From the NCBI GenBank assembly GCA_004297935.1, contig SCRE01000005.1, forward strand, positions 1-64,000: a stretch of DNA of 64,000 nt, given 5' to 3'. This document shows positions 50,548 through 58,837 of the stretch, piece after piece (position 1 is the first letter of the stretch; every line of letters starts with the position of its first letter). The DNA comes from Microbacteriaceae bacterium (lineage in GTDB: Bacteria; Actinomycetota; Actinomycetes; Actinomycetales; Microbacteriaceae). The notes beneath the pieces were generated by a model. That model was not told the DNA's origin and made no database searches. It worked only from the letters and a program-made list of their open reading frames with translations. The translations under genes and the position numbers were made by a program.

Positions 50548-53490
50548 GTGGGCGACATGGAACGAGCGCCTGCGGGTGAGCGCGCGGCACGAGGCTGTGA
50601 GGTGAGCGTCACCGCCCATTCGGTCTGGGCCAAGATCGATCGTGAGCAGTCGACATCCCTTCCATTGGTCGTGCATCTGGGGGACAGTGCAGCGGTTGCC
50701 GGCATGTTGTGGGACGACTGGTTACCGCCGTCAGTGAAGTCGCTGATTGCCGGCACCTTCGACGGCGATCTGCACCAAGCGAGAACTCTCGTGACCTGGA
50801 TGGCGGCGAGTCATGACCTGGGCAAGGCCAGTCCGGCATTTGCGATCCAAGCGCGCCTGGCCGGTGCGCCCTGGCTTGTCGACGGGATGATCGATTGCGG
50901 GCTCGTCTTTCCGCTGACGCCGGAGGGACGTGAGCGCGTTCCACATTCGGTGGCCGGTCAGCTCATCCTCGAGCGGTGGCTCAGGGAGGAACGCGGTTGG
51001 TCGGTCAGCGTTGCGCGCTCGTACGCGGTGATATCGGGTGGACATCACGGTGCACCACCGGACACGGATATGCTCCGTGATGCGCAGGCGCGACCACACC
51101 TGCTTGGCGAGGGCTCGGCGTGGCTGAAGACGCAGCGCGAACTTGCGGACTATACGGCTATCATCGGCGGTGCGGACGCATATCTGGTCGGATGGGCATC
51201 CCGACCCCTTCCGCGAACGATCCAGGCGCTTGTGACGGCAATCGTCATCATGTCGGACTGGATTGCGAGTTCGACCGAGCTGTTCGCACACACCGACCAT
51301 CGGCCGAGTGCCGAACGTGCCAGCGATGCGTGGCGAAAGCTGCAGCTGCCGAGCACGTGGCATCCGGTGGATGCTACAGCTGGCGTCGATGAACTGTTCC
51401 AGGGGCGGTTCGATTTTTCGGATGCCGCGCAAGCGCGCCCGGTGCAGCGCGCCGCGTTCGACGCTGCGCACGCGCTGTCGGAGCCGGGCATGCTCATCAT
51501 CGAGGCGCCCATGGGCGAGGGCAAGACTGAGGCGGCTTTCATGGCGGCTGAGGTCCTCGCCGCCCGCTTCGGCCTCGGCGGATGTGTCGTCGCTCTGCCG
51601 ACGATGGCGACCAGCGATGCGATGTTCGCTCGGGCGTACGACTGGGTAGGGCGGCTCCCGGATGCGCGTGGCGTCGGTGCGGTGCAGACCGCATTCCTTG
51701 CACATGGGAAGGCCCGGCTGAACGAGGCGTTCCACGAACTAGCTCATGTCGGGCGGCTCGGTTCGATGGGCGACGCCGATCAGGTGATGATCGACGTGAG
51801 TGACGCTGCTGTCGTTGCGCACGAGTGGCTGAGCGGCCGCAAGAAGGGACTGCTCGCCAATTTCGTCGTCGGCACCATCGACCAGATTCTGTTCGGCGCG
51901 CTCAAGACGAAACACGTGGCGCTGAGACATCTCGCGTTCGCCAACAAGGTCGTGATCATCGACGAAGTGCACGCCAGCGACGAGTACATGGCGGTCTATC
52001 TGCGTCGAATCCTTCGCTGGTTCGGCGCGTATCGAGTTCCCGTGATCCTGCTCTCCGCAACCCTGACCCCGGAGGCTCGGCACGCTCTCGCGGCGGCGTA
52101 TACCGATCCAGGGCCGCAAGCATCCGTCACGCCTGTGCCGCTCAAAGATCGTCGTCGGCGGGCAACGCCGCCACAGCGAGAACCGGCGACAGCGCGGTTT
52201 CCTGCTGTGCTCGCGGCAGAGGGGTATCCGATCATCAGCACGGTGGCCGTATCCGGCGAGGCAAACGTGCAGACATTGCCCGCGTCGACGAGAAGTGTGC
52301 GGATCCAGCTTGAGCGGCTCGGTGACGATGATGACAGCCTGGTCGCACTACTCCGGGAGCGGCTGGCGGAAGGCGGGTCGGCGGCCGTGATCCGCAACAC
52401 GGTGCGGCGCGCTCAGCACACGGCTGAGATCCTGCGCGAAGTGTTTCCCGACTCTGTCGCACTCGTGCACTCGCGGTTCATCGCGAGCGACCGGATGCGA
52501 ATGGAGACGGAACTGCGCGGACGTCTCGGGCCGGGCGCGGCATCGTCGCAACGAGGACGCTTCTCGGGTCAGCCGCTGATCGTCGTCGGAACGCAGGTGC
52601 TGGAGCAGAGTCTCGACATCGATGTCGACCTCATGGTGTCGGACCTCGCGCCGATGGATCTCATGCTGCAGCGGATGGGGCGCTTGCATCGCCATGATCG
52701 CAGCGATCGGCTGCCCGGTGTGAAGAACGCACGATTCGTGATGGTCGGAGTCGAGGATTGGGATGCCGAGCTGCCGGAATCGGTGAAGGGCTCACAGGTA
52801 ATCTACGGCCGGTATCCGCTTCTGCGAACGCTTCACGTGCTGGGTGCAGGGTCAGAGCTTCTTTCGTCGGTGGAGTTGCCGAGCGATATCGCCCCACTCG
52901 TTCGCGCCGCGCACAGCAGCGATTCTGTCGTCGACACCCTGTGGGCCGATGCCCTTGCCGAGGCTGAGACTGAATGGCGCGCTGGCATCCGAGAGCGCGA
53001 GGCCCGAGCACAGACATTCTTGCTCGGTTCTCCGGACGCGCCAGGTGGATCACTCGTTGATTGGCTCAAAGCTGGCGCGGGCAACATCGACGAGGAGAGC
53101 TCAGAGGGGCAGCAGCAGGTGCGTGACTCTGAGGACAGCATCGAGGTATTGGTCGTGCAGCGCGTGGACGGTGAGATACGCGCCCTGCCGTGGCTGAAGA
53201 GACACGGCGGCGAGGTTGTGCCAACGGATTGGCCGCCCGATAGCCCCGGGCTCGCATACACGATTGCGGCTTCAAGCATCCAACTGCCACCGATGTATTG
53301 CAAGCCGTGGAGCATCGATCGGACGATCGGCGTGCTTGAGAAGAATGCGTTCCCCGGCTGGCAGAAGTCCCCGTTGCTCAAGGGCCAGCTCGTTCTAGTG
53401 CTCGACGAGGAGCTATGTGCGGATCTTGGCGGCGGATATCGCGTTCGTTACGACCAGTTTTTCGGGTTGCTGGACGTCGCCGCTGACTAG
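50548..53490 (+). CDS. cas3: CRISPR-associated helicase-nuclease Cas3 (type I-E)
   Basis: About 980 aa (GTG 50548, ATG 50557 or GTG 50602 are possible starts). N-terminal HD nuclease: 'VVHLGDSAAVAGMLW', 'WMAASHDLGKASPAF' and 'AVISGGHHGAPPD'. SF2 helicase: Walker A 'IIEAPMGEGKTEAAFMAAEV' (near residue 322), 'NKVVIIDEVHASDEYM' (DEVH box near 471), 'LLSATLTPEARHAL', and motif VI 'DLMLQRMGRLHRHDR'. It unwinds and degrades DNA marked by Cascade. It is separated from cas8e by a toxin-antitoxin module and a mini-array rather than abutting it. Confidence 0.95.
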   Translation: MGDMERAPAGERAARGCEVSVTAHSVWAKIDREQSTSLPLVVHLGDSAAVAGMLWDDWLPPSVKSLIAGTFDGDLHQARTLVTWMAASHDLGKASPAFAIQARLAGAPWLVDGMIDCGLVFPLTPEGRERVPHSVAGQLILERWLREERGWSVSVARSYAVISGGHHGAPPDTDMLRDAQARPHLLGEGSAWLKTQRELADYTAIIGGADAYLVGWASRPLPRTIQALVTAIVIMSDWIASSTELFAHTDHRPSAERASDAWRKLQLPSTWHPVDATAGVDELFQGRFDFSDAAQARPVQRAAFDAAHALSEPGMLIIEAPMGEGKTEAAFMAAEVLAARFGLGGCVVALPTMATSDAMFARAYDWVGRLPDARGVGAVQTAFLAHGKARLNEAFHELAHVGRLGSMGDADQVMIDVSDAAVVAHEWLSGRKKGLLANFVVGTIDQILFGALKTKHVALRHLAFANKVVIIDEVHASDEYMAVYLRRILRWFGAYRVPVILLSATLTPEARHALAAAYTDPGPQASVTPVPLKDRRRRATPPQREPATARFPAVLAAEGYPIISTVAVSGEANVQTLPASTRSVRIQLERLGDDDDSLVALLRERLAEGGSAAVIRNTVRRAQHTAEILREVFPDSVALVHSRFIASDRMRMETELRGRLGPGAASSQRGRFSGQPLIVVGTQVLEQSLDIDVDLMVSDLAPMDLMLQRMGRLHRHDRSDRLPGVKNARFVMVGVEDWDAELPESVKGSQVIYGRYPLLRTLHVLGAGSELLSSVELPSDIAPLVRAAHSSDSVVDTLWADALAEAETEWRAGIREREARAQTFLLGSPDAPGGSLVDWLKAGAGNIDEESSEGQQQVRDSEDSIEVLVVQRVDGEIRALPWLKRHGGEVVPTDWPPDSPGLAYTIAASSIQLPPMYCKPWSIDRTIGVLEKNAFPGWQKSPLLKGQLVLVLDEELCADLGGGYRVRYDQFFGLLDVAAD

Positions 53491-53786
53491 AGCTTCTACC
53501 CGCCTCGAGCAAGCAGACCAGATCAAGGCGGCGATCGCGTTCGTGACCGGAACACTAGAGTCCGATATTGAGATTGACGTTGTGCCTGTCTTGCCGGATG
53601 ACGTTCGTGCATCTTGCGAAAGCGGCGCGACTCCGCTTGGAAGCGCAGTCGGCAAACACTCGATCCGCTGAGGAAGTGCGTGCGGCGGCCAAGGCGCTTC
53701 ATGATGATCTTTCGCTGACGCTGAGAGACATAGGCATCGTTATGGATGTGTCCTACCAGCGGGCGCACCAACTCGTGGACTCCTGA
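53484..53786 (+). pseudogene. Probable frameshifted antitoxin-like HTH gene
   Basis: Right after cas3, one frame encodes 'TRLEQADQIKAAIAFVTG...DIEIDVVPVLPDDVRA' and, from about 53605, a second frame continues with 'KAARLRLEAQSANTRSAEEVRAAAKALHDD' and 'LTLRDIGIVMDVSYQRAHQLV'. The two halves together look like one small protein ending in a sigma-4-like HTH, as in HicB-type antitoxins. A single frameshift near 53605-53620 would rejoin them. The alternative is a 62-aa intact HTH gene from ATG 53598. Confidence 0.45.
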
Positions 53787-53815
53787 CCTGCGAGCAGGAC
53801 TCCGGATGCCACGCG

Positions 53816-54214
53816 CTACCGGCGGGCGCCGCTCAGTTGCGATGTGCGGCCTGGTGAGATACCGAGGAGATAACTGATGTCGCGCCCGGAATAGCCGGCG
53901 CTGCGTAACTGTGTGATGGCAACGGCCGTTGCCTCGACCAAGCGACGTTCGTCATCCTGCTGGGCGCGCCGCTGATTGCCGATTGCCGCGGCAGACGCGA
54001 CTTCAGAAGGCACGTCGACATATCGATAGGTGAGCGTGTAGTCGGCTGCAGCGCCGGTAGGCAGGTCGGCAACAAGCTCGATGACCTCTCGGATGGATTT
54101 GTCGAGCGCCGTGAGGCGTCGTGCGAACGTGTGTGCGCCTGGCAGGTTTGTCACATCGCCGATCCAGGTGTCGCCTTCACGCGTCACAACAACGTCGTAG
54201 TTCACCTCAGCCAT
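53816..54214 (-). CDS. hicB: HicB-like antitoxin with C-terminal HTH
   Basis: 132 aa. Residues 1-65 form the partial RNase H-like HicB fold ('YDVVVTREGDTWIGDVTNLPGAHTFARRLTALDKSIREVIELV'); residues 95-132 form a small HTH ('ITQLRSAGYSGRDISYLLGISPGRTSQLSG'). It overlaps the hicA end by 13 bp. HicB neutralises HicA and represses the pair by binding inverted repeats; two such repeats lie at the hicA promoter. Confidence 0.8.
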   Translation of the reverse strand: MAEVNYDVVVTREGDTWIGDVTNLPGAHTFARRLTALDKSIREVIELVADLPTGAAADYTLTYRYVDVPSEVASAAAIGNQRRAQQDDERRLVEATAVAITQLRSAGYSGRDISYLLGISPGRTSQLSGARR

Positions 54215-54411
54215 CCCCTCCCCAGAACCGGTTCAAGGTCCCGCTGGATCTTCAGTAACAATCCGAGAGGGATGTCGCCACGGTGTTGCGGGACCGTTGT
54301 TCGCGCTGTCTGGCCTTCACGCGTCACGGAGTAGAACCGATGTGATCCTCTTTGCCGGAGAAGCACACCGCCGGCGCGTTCAATCATCCGGTTGACTTCT
54401 CGTGCCTTCAG
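54202..54411 (-). CDS. hicA: HicA-like mRNA interferase toxin, CTG start
   Basis: 69 aa if started at CTG 54411: '(M)KAREVNRMIERAGGVLLRQRGSHRFYS'. The track ORF starts eight codons later at ATG 54387 and would cut the first helix. HicA proteins typically begin 'MKxREVxRxLExxG', AGGAG lies 7 bp before the CTG, and an in-frame TAA lies two codons upstream, so CTG is the best start. The catalytic His of 'RQRGSHRFY' is present. It cleaves mRNA when unneutralised. Confidence 0.8.
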   Translation of the reverse strand: MKAREVNRMIERAGGVLLRQRGSHRFYSVTREGQTARTTVPQHRGDIPLGLLLKIQRDLEPVLGRGWLR

Positions 54412-54412
54412 A

Positions 54413-54449
54413 GTTTAGCTCCTAAACCATTGAATTTAGCTGACTAAAT
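54413..54449. promoter_or_regulatory. Twin inverted repeats (HicB operators) at the hicAB promoter
   Basis: GTTTAG-CTC-CTAAAC (54413-54427) and ATTTAG-CTGA-CTAAAT (54434-54449) share the half-site TTTAG/CTAAA and are spaced two helical turns centre to centre (about 21 bp). They cover the Shine-Dalgarno and the probable -10 (TAAATT on the minus strand, 54433-54438) of hicA, a typical autorepression layout. Confidence 0.75.
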
Positions 54450-54502
54450 GATGACCGGCCGCGGAAGTACGCGGTAGTCGTAGTGTGTGCGCGAGACTTA
54501 AT

Positions 54503-54579
54503 CGATATTCCCGCTTCTGCGGGATGATCCAAGTAGTCGACTCGGCTTGGTGTGCTCCTCGGTTGTCCGGGGATATTGT
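54503..54579 (+). ncRNA. Degenerate mini-CRISPR encoding a crRNA-like regulatory guide (CreR-like)
   Basis: Two diverged repeats flank a short spacer on the + strand. Repeat 1 (54503-54530) keeps the stem CCCGC-TTCT-GCGGG and the handle ATGATCCA (54524-54531), matching the array handle ATGATCC. The pseudo-spacer is 54532-54551 (20 nt). Repeat 2 begins GTGCTCC (54552) and keeps a 6-bp stem with a 4-nt loop through compensating changes (CCTCGG-TTGT-CCGGGG), giving exactly 21 nt up to the expected Cas6e cut. A processed RNA would be 8 + 20 + 21 nt. Its first 14 spacer bases match the cas8e start-site region. No clear promoter is visible upstream. Confidence 0.8.
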
Positions 54580-54631
54580 GACCCTCACAATGGGGGGTGA
54601 CGGATTACAGCTTTTCAGTTAGCGTTTTACA

Positions 54632-54637
54632 TATAAT
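54632..54637 (+). promoter_or_regulatory. cas8e: -10 box of the Cascade (cas8e) operon promoter
   Basis: A perfect TATAAT preceded by an AT-rich stretch; a -35 is weak. Transcription should begin about 54644-54646, giving a 30-nt leader with GGAG 7 bp before ATG 54677. The mini-array target begins at that start site. Confidence 0.7.
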
Positions 54638-54644
54638 TGAGAAT

Positions 54645-54658
54645 AGTAGACGACTTGG
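54645..54658 (+). promoter_or_regulatory. Predicted Cascade autorepression target (protospacer of the mini-array)
   Basis: AGTAGACGACTTGG matches the pseudo-spacer AGTAGTCGACTCGG at positions 1-5, 7-11 and 13-14. Mismatches fall only at 6 and 12, which type I-E Cascade does not pair. The bases just upstream (54642-54644) are AAT, an AA-containing PAM-like triplet. Binding here would cover the transcription start of cas8e. Confidence 0.75.
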
Positions 54659-54676
54659 AGCAAATAGCGGAGAATT

Positions 54677-56311
54677 ATGACTACGGAGATCTCGTTCAAC
54701 CTCACGACTGAGCCGTGGATTCCAGCACGGCTTCCTGATGGAGCGGTGCTGGAGCTTTCGTTGCGGGACACCTTTGCACAGGCCCACGACATTCAAGATC
54801 TCGTCGGCGAAGTGCCGACACAGGTGTTTGCGATCACGCGGCTGTTACTGGCGATCCTTCACCGATCGTTGCCGGAAATCAATCGTCCGGTCGATGACTG
54901 GATCGAACTCTGGAACGAGCCGAAACTCCTGACCGAGCTCATCGATGACTACCTCTGCCAGTGGAGTGAGCGGTTCGACCTGCTCCATCCCGAAACGCCC
55001 TTCTACCAAGTTGCGCAGTTGCATACGAAGAAGGGCGAGGTCTCGGGACTGGAGAAACTCATCGCGGACGTCCCGAATGGCGAGCCATTCTTCACCACGA
55101 GGCGCGACCGCGGCGTCGGCTCGATTTCGGTCGCTGAGGCGGCTCGGTGGCTCGTTCACGTGCATGCCTTCGACGTGTCGGGGATCAAATCCGGTGCCGA
55201 TGGCGACGATCGCGTGAAAGGCGGCAAGGGTTATCCGATCGGCACTGGATGGGCCGGTGAGCTTGGCGGCGTCTTGCTCGAAGGGCGGAACCTGAAGGAG
55301 ACGCTGCTTCTGAACCTCGTACTTGGAGATGACGCAGACACCCCGTTTGCAGCTGGAGACCTCCCGTCCTGGGAACGGGAACCACAAACCGGCGCCGTCG
55401 AGTTCAACGGCAAGCATGAGCCGACTGGACAAATCGAGCTGTTCACATGGCAGAGCCGTCGAGTGAGGCTTGTTCATGACGGAGCCGCGGTGACGGGGGT
55501 GCTCATCGCGAACGGGGACGCTCTCCGGCCGCAGAATCTCTTCCGCCAAGAAACAATGACGGCATGGCGTCGCAGCAAGCCGCAGGAGACCAAGCTGCGC
55601 ATCGAGCCGGTGTACATGCCGCGCACACACAACCCAGAGCGATCATTCTGGCGGGGACTCTCGGCATTGTTCCCCGAGATACCCGCCGAAGGATATGCCG
55701 CAGCGATGCGCCCCGGCAATCTGCAGTGGATTAGCACGATTCTGGCGAAGGAGGACGGGCTGCACGACATTTCTGTTCGCACGCATGCTTACGGTATTAG
55801 CTACGGTACTCAGAGTTCGACCGTCGACGAGATCATCGACGATGCATTCATGGTGCACTCCGCTTTGATCTCCGACACCGGGCGAGAACTCACGGCACGG
55901 GTAGTCGACGTCATCGCTGCGACCGAGCAAGCAGTGGACGCATTGGGGCATCTCGCAGGAAACCTAGCGATCGCGGCCGGAGGAGACAATGCCGGCCCGC
56001 GTGACCGGGCTCGTGAGCGAGCCTACTTTGCGATCGACCCTCAATTCCGTCGTTGGCTGGCGGCTTTGGATATCGGTGTTGACGTGGACAATGTGCTCGT
56101 GGACTGGCGCGAAACGGCTCGCACAATCATCCGGAGGCAAGCGGAGGAGATTGTGGACGCATCCGGCCCAGCGGCGTGGATTGGGCGCGAGGCCAAGATC
56201 GGCGGAGTGGTCAACACCCCCAAGGCCTACGAATGGTTCCTCGGTGCGCTGTACAACGCGCTTCCTGAGCCGCAGCGAGGTCGGGCCGAGAGTGAGGAAA
56301 GGAGTGCATGA
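54677..56311 (+). CDS. cas8e: Type I-E Cascade large subunit Cas8e (Cse1/CasA)
   Basis: 544 aa. N-terminal 'FNLTTEPWIPARLPDGAVLELSLRDTFAQAHDIQDLVGE' and 'LHPETPFYQVAQL', followed by 'VHAFDVSGIKSG' and 'GYPIGTGWAGELGGVLLEGRNLKETLLLNLVLG', are diagnostic of Cse1. It reads the PAM and recruits Cas3. First gene of the seven-gene operon; cse2 begins at the overlapping ATGA. Confidence 0.95.
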   Translation: MTTEISFNLTTEPWIPARLPDGAVLELSLRDTFAQAHDIQDLVGEVPTQVFAITRLLLAILHRSLPEINRPVDDWIELWNEPKLLTELIDDYLCQWSERFDLLHPETPFYQVAQLHTKKGEVSGLEKLIADVPNGEPFFTTRRDRGVGSISVAEAARWLVHVHAFDVSGIKSGADGDDRVKGGKGYPIGTGWAGELGGVLLEGRNLKETLLLNLVLGDDADTPFAAGDLPSWEREPQTGAVEFNGKHEPTGQIELFTWQSRRVRLVHDGAAVTGVLIANGDALRPQNLFRQETMTAWRRSKPQETKLRIEPVYMPRTHNPERSFWRGLSALFPEIPAEGYAAAMRPGNLQWISTILAKEDGLHDISVRTHAYGISYGTQSSTVDEIIDDAFMVHSALISDTGRELTARVVDVIAATEQAVDALGHLAGNLAIAAGGDNAGPRDRARERAYFAIDPQFRRWLAALDIGVDVDNVLVDWRETARTIIRRQAEEIVDASGPAAWIGREAKIGGVVNTPKAYEWFLGALYNALPEPQRGRAESEERSA

Positions 56312-56988
56312 GGATGGCAGAACAGGTGCACAGCGTTCGTGAGGACGAGGCAAATCGGCAGAGAAGTCGATATACGCCGCTTCAGGAATACGTCTGGAAG
56401 AAAGTGGAGGTACTACAGGCTAAATACACGGCGGATGCGTGTGGCTCGGCGGCGCCACTTGCTCGCCTGCGCCGCGCGATCTCAAGCGCGCCGGGGAGCG
56501 ACCCGCTCGTCTGGCAAGAGACGATGGAGGGACTTCCGGTGCAGTTCGTCGGGCGCGATGACGAACCCTCACGTGAGGAGCACGCCGTGCACGCGGCGAT
56601 AACGCTGTTCGCGATGCATCAGCAGTCGCAGTCGACGTTCCGCGCACACAAGCGCGGTCAGGTCTTCGGGCACGCAGCATCGCAGCTGGGCAGGGCCATC
56701 GGCGAACCTCCCGTGCTTCGACGATTCCAAGCGCTTGCCACCGCGACGTCGTTCGAGGAGACACTCACGCACGCCCGCGGGCTGATCTCGCAATTTCGCT
56801 CGCAGAAGATTTCGCTGGACTACGGCAGGTTCGCCGTCGATCTCGCCAAGCTGCAAGACCCCAGAAGCGCCGACCGTGTGCGACTGGACTGGGGACGCAC
56901 GTACTACTTCGCACCGAAAACAGAAACGGTCGGCACGGATGCCGCTCAGTCGAGTGGCGATGCCGAATCGAATGGAGAAGAGCAATGA
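56308..56988 (+). CDS. cse2: Type I-E Cascade small subunit Cse2 (CasB/Cas11)
   Basis: 226 aa, helical. 'ARLRRAISSAPGSDPLVWQETMEGLP', 'HAAITLFAMHQQSQSTFRAHKRGQVFGHAASQLGR' and 'RARGLISQFRSQKISLDYGRFAVDLAKLQDPRSADRVRLDWGRTYY'-like segments are typical of Cse2. Two copies line the belly of Cascade and stabilise the displaced strand. ATGA overlap on both sides. Confidence 0.92.
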   Translation: MRMAEQVHSVREDEANRQRSRYTPLQEYVWKKVEVLQAKYTADACGSAAPLARLRRAISSAPGSDPLVWQETMEGLPVQFVGRDDEPSREEHAVHAAITLFAMHQQSQSTFRAHKRGQVFGHAASQLGRAIGEPPVLRRFQALATATSFEETLTHARGLISQFRSQKISLDYGRFAVDLAKLQDPRSADRVRLDWGRTYYFAPKTETVGTDAAQSSGDAESNGEEQ

Positions 56989-58115
56989 CCCGCACTATTA
57001 TCGATCTGCACATTTTGCAGACCGTTCCGCCATCGAATCTCAACCGTGACGACACCGGCAGCCCGAAGACGGCGGTCTACGGCGGAACGCGGCGTGCACG
57101 TGTCTCAAGCCAGGCCTGGAAGCGTGCCACGCGCGCCGCGTTTGGCGAGCTGATCGCGGAAGTTGATCTCGGAATCCGGACCAAGCGGGTGCCCAGTCTG
57201 ATCGCCGCGGAGATTCGTGAGCTCGACGCAACGTATGACGCTGAGAAGTCGGAAGAGCTCGCATCCGCGGCCTTGGAAAAGGCTGGAATTAAGGTGACGA
57301 AACCCAAGCCGGCGAAAGACGGCTCGGTCGAGCCGGCCGAGACCGGATATCTCCTGTTCCTCAGCCGTCAGCAGGTCGCGAACCTTGCGCGCATCGCCGT
57401 TGATGCTGACAAAGCCGGCACCGACATCGAGAAGAGCGCTGCGAAGGCAGCGGCGGATACCGGGCACAGCGTCGATCTCGCACTGTTCGGACGGATGGTC
57501 GCGGATGCTCCCGACCTGAACGTGGATGCGACGGCGCAGGTTGCGCATGCGATCAGCGTGCATGCGGTGGACAACGAGTACGACTATTTCACCGCGGTCG
57601 ACGATAAGGCGCCGGAGGACAACGCGGGCGCGGGCATGATCGGCACCGTCGAGTTCAACTCATCTACGCTCTATCGCTACGCGACAGTCAATGTTGACGG
57701 CCTTCAGGCCGCGCTCGGGTCAGCAGATGCGACGATAGCCGCCGTCGGCGCGTTTGTCAGGGCATTCGTCACCAGCATGCCGACGGGCAAGCAGAACACG
57801 TTCGCGAACCGGACGTTGCCGGAAGCTGTTGTTGTCACTGTGCGCGACAATCAGTCGGTTAACTTGGTCGGCGCGTTTGAAGAGGCAGTTGTTGCGGATG
57901 CCAGTAGCGGCCGGCTCCGTGAGGCGAGCGCCCGGCTTGCCGACTATGCCACGGAGCTCGATCGCGCTTATGCGAGGCAGCCGATTGCCGGGTACGTGTT
58001 GCGCATCGGCTCGTCGACGGAGCCGCTCGATGCCCTGGGCGAGGAGGTCACGCTCGACACACTGAACGGGAAGCTGGCGGCTGTAGTCGGCGATCGGATC
58101 GGCGCCTCGGAATGA
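56985..58115 (+). CDS. cas7e: Type I-E Cascade backbone subunit Cas7e (Cse4/CasC)
   Basis: 376 aa. 'IIDLHILQTVPPSNLNRDDTGSPKTAVYGGTRRARVSSQAWKRATR' is the signature N-terminus; 'SKAS'-like thumb region and 'FTAVDDKAPEDNAGAGMIGTVEFNSSTLYRYATVNVDGL' follow. Six copies polymerise along the crRNA; the thumbs cause the every-sixth-base flip used in interpreting the mini-array match. Confidence 0.95.
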   Translation: MTRTIIDLHILQTVPPSNLNRDDTGSPKTAVYGGTRRARVSSQAWKRATRAAFGELIAEVDLGIRTKRVPSLIAAEIRELDATYDAEKSEELASAALEKAGIKVTKPKPAKDGSVEPAETGYLLFLSRQQVANLARIAVDADKAGTDIEKSAAKAAADTGHSVDLALFGRMVADAPDLNVDATAQVAHAISVHAVDNEYDYFTAVDDKAPEDNAGAGMIGTVEFNSSTLYRYATVNVDGLQAALGSADATIAAVGAFVRAFVTSMPTGKQNTFANRTLPEAVVVTVRDNQSVNLVGAFEEAVVADASSGRLREASARLADYATELDRAYARQPIAGYVLRIGSSTEPLDALGEEVTLDTLNGKLAAVVGDRIGASE

Positions 58116-58837
58116 GCGTCCTGCTGTTACGGCTTGCCGCTCCGTTGCAGTCGTGGGGGGCGTCCAGTCGCTTTGTCCACCGAGCGACGCGGCCGGAGCC
58201 GACGAAGAGCGGGGTGCTCGGGCTGATCGCGGCTGCCCAGGGGCGGCGGCGCACGGATCCGGTCGAAGATTTGGTGCAGATGACCTTCGGGGTCAGAGTC
58301 GATCAGCCGGGACGGTTGATTCGTGATTTTCAGACGGCGCGGCATCCGGAATCGTCAAAGCCACTCCCGCTGTCATACCGGTATTACCTGGGTGACGCTG
58401 TGTTCTTGGCAGGTGTGCAGGCTGATCATGCATTACTCGAAGGCATCCAGGAGGCGATTGAGAGCCCTGCGTTCCCGCTTTACTTGGGCCGCCGCTCCTG
58501 CCCTCCCACCGGACGGGTCGCGATCGGAATCCGGGACGGGGACCTGCGGGATGTGATGCGGGCCGAGGCCTGGCAGGCCGCCCGGTGGCATCAGCGAACC
58601 GTTCGCGCGGCAAGCGCCGGATTGGAATTCTTGCGAGATGCTCTGAGCCCCGACGAGGTCGGGGAGATCGTGCGAGACGAACCGATCAGCTTCAGTCAGG
58701 AGAAGCGCGACTACGGCTGGCGGACTGTTGTGCGGGATGAACTCGTCCATGTCGACAACCCCGAGTATCGAGGAGTTCGTGGTGGTCCGGGGCGGTCGGA
58801 AGAGCACGACGCGATGGCCGCAGTCGGAGGTGCTTGA
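58112..58837 (+). CDS. cas5e: Type I-E Cascade subunit Cas5e (CasD)
   Basis: 241 aa. 'LLLRLAAPLQSWGASSRFVHRATRPEPTKSGVLGLIAAAQGR' is the Cas5e N-terminal signature, and 'SYRYYLGDAVFLAGVQAD' follows. It holds the 8-nt 5' handle of the crRNA. ATGA overlap with cas7e; TGATG overlap with cas6e. Confidence 0.94.
   Translation: MSVLLLRLAAPLQSWGASSRFVHRATRPEPTKSGVLGLIAAAQGRRRTDPVEDLVQMTFGVRVDQPGRLIRDFQTARHPESSKPLPLSYRYYLGDAVFLAGVQADHALLEGIQEAIESPAFPLYLGRRSCPPTGRVAIGIRDGDLRDVMRAEAWQAARWHQRTVRAASAGLEFLRDALSPDEVGEIVRDEPISFSQEKRDYGWRTVVRDELVHVDNPEYRGVRGGPGRSEEHDAMAAVGGA

Noticed and set aside
53417-53671. Intact 84-aa gene after cas3
   Set aside because: It starts inside the cas3 coding frame and loses family-like sequence at about 53605, where the other frame takes over; treated as part of a frameshifted gene.
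54470-54481. Partial match of the mini-array pseudo-spacer (GTAGTCG) to the hicA-side region
   Set aside because: Position 1 mismatches, positions 9-11 fail and no AA-type PAM precedes it, so the seed rule is not met; the cas8e site is far better.
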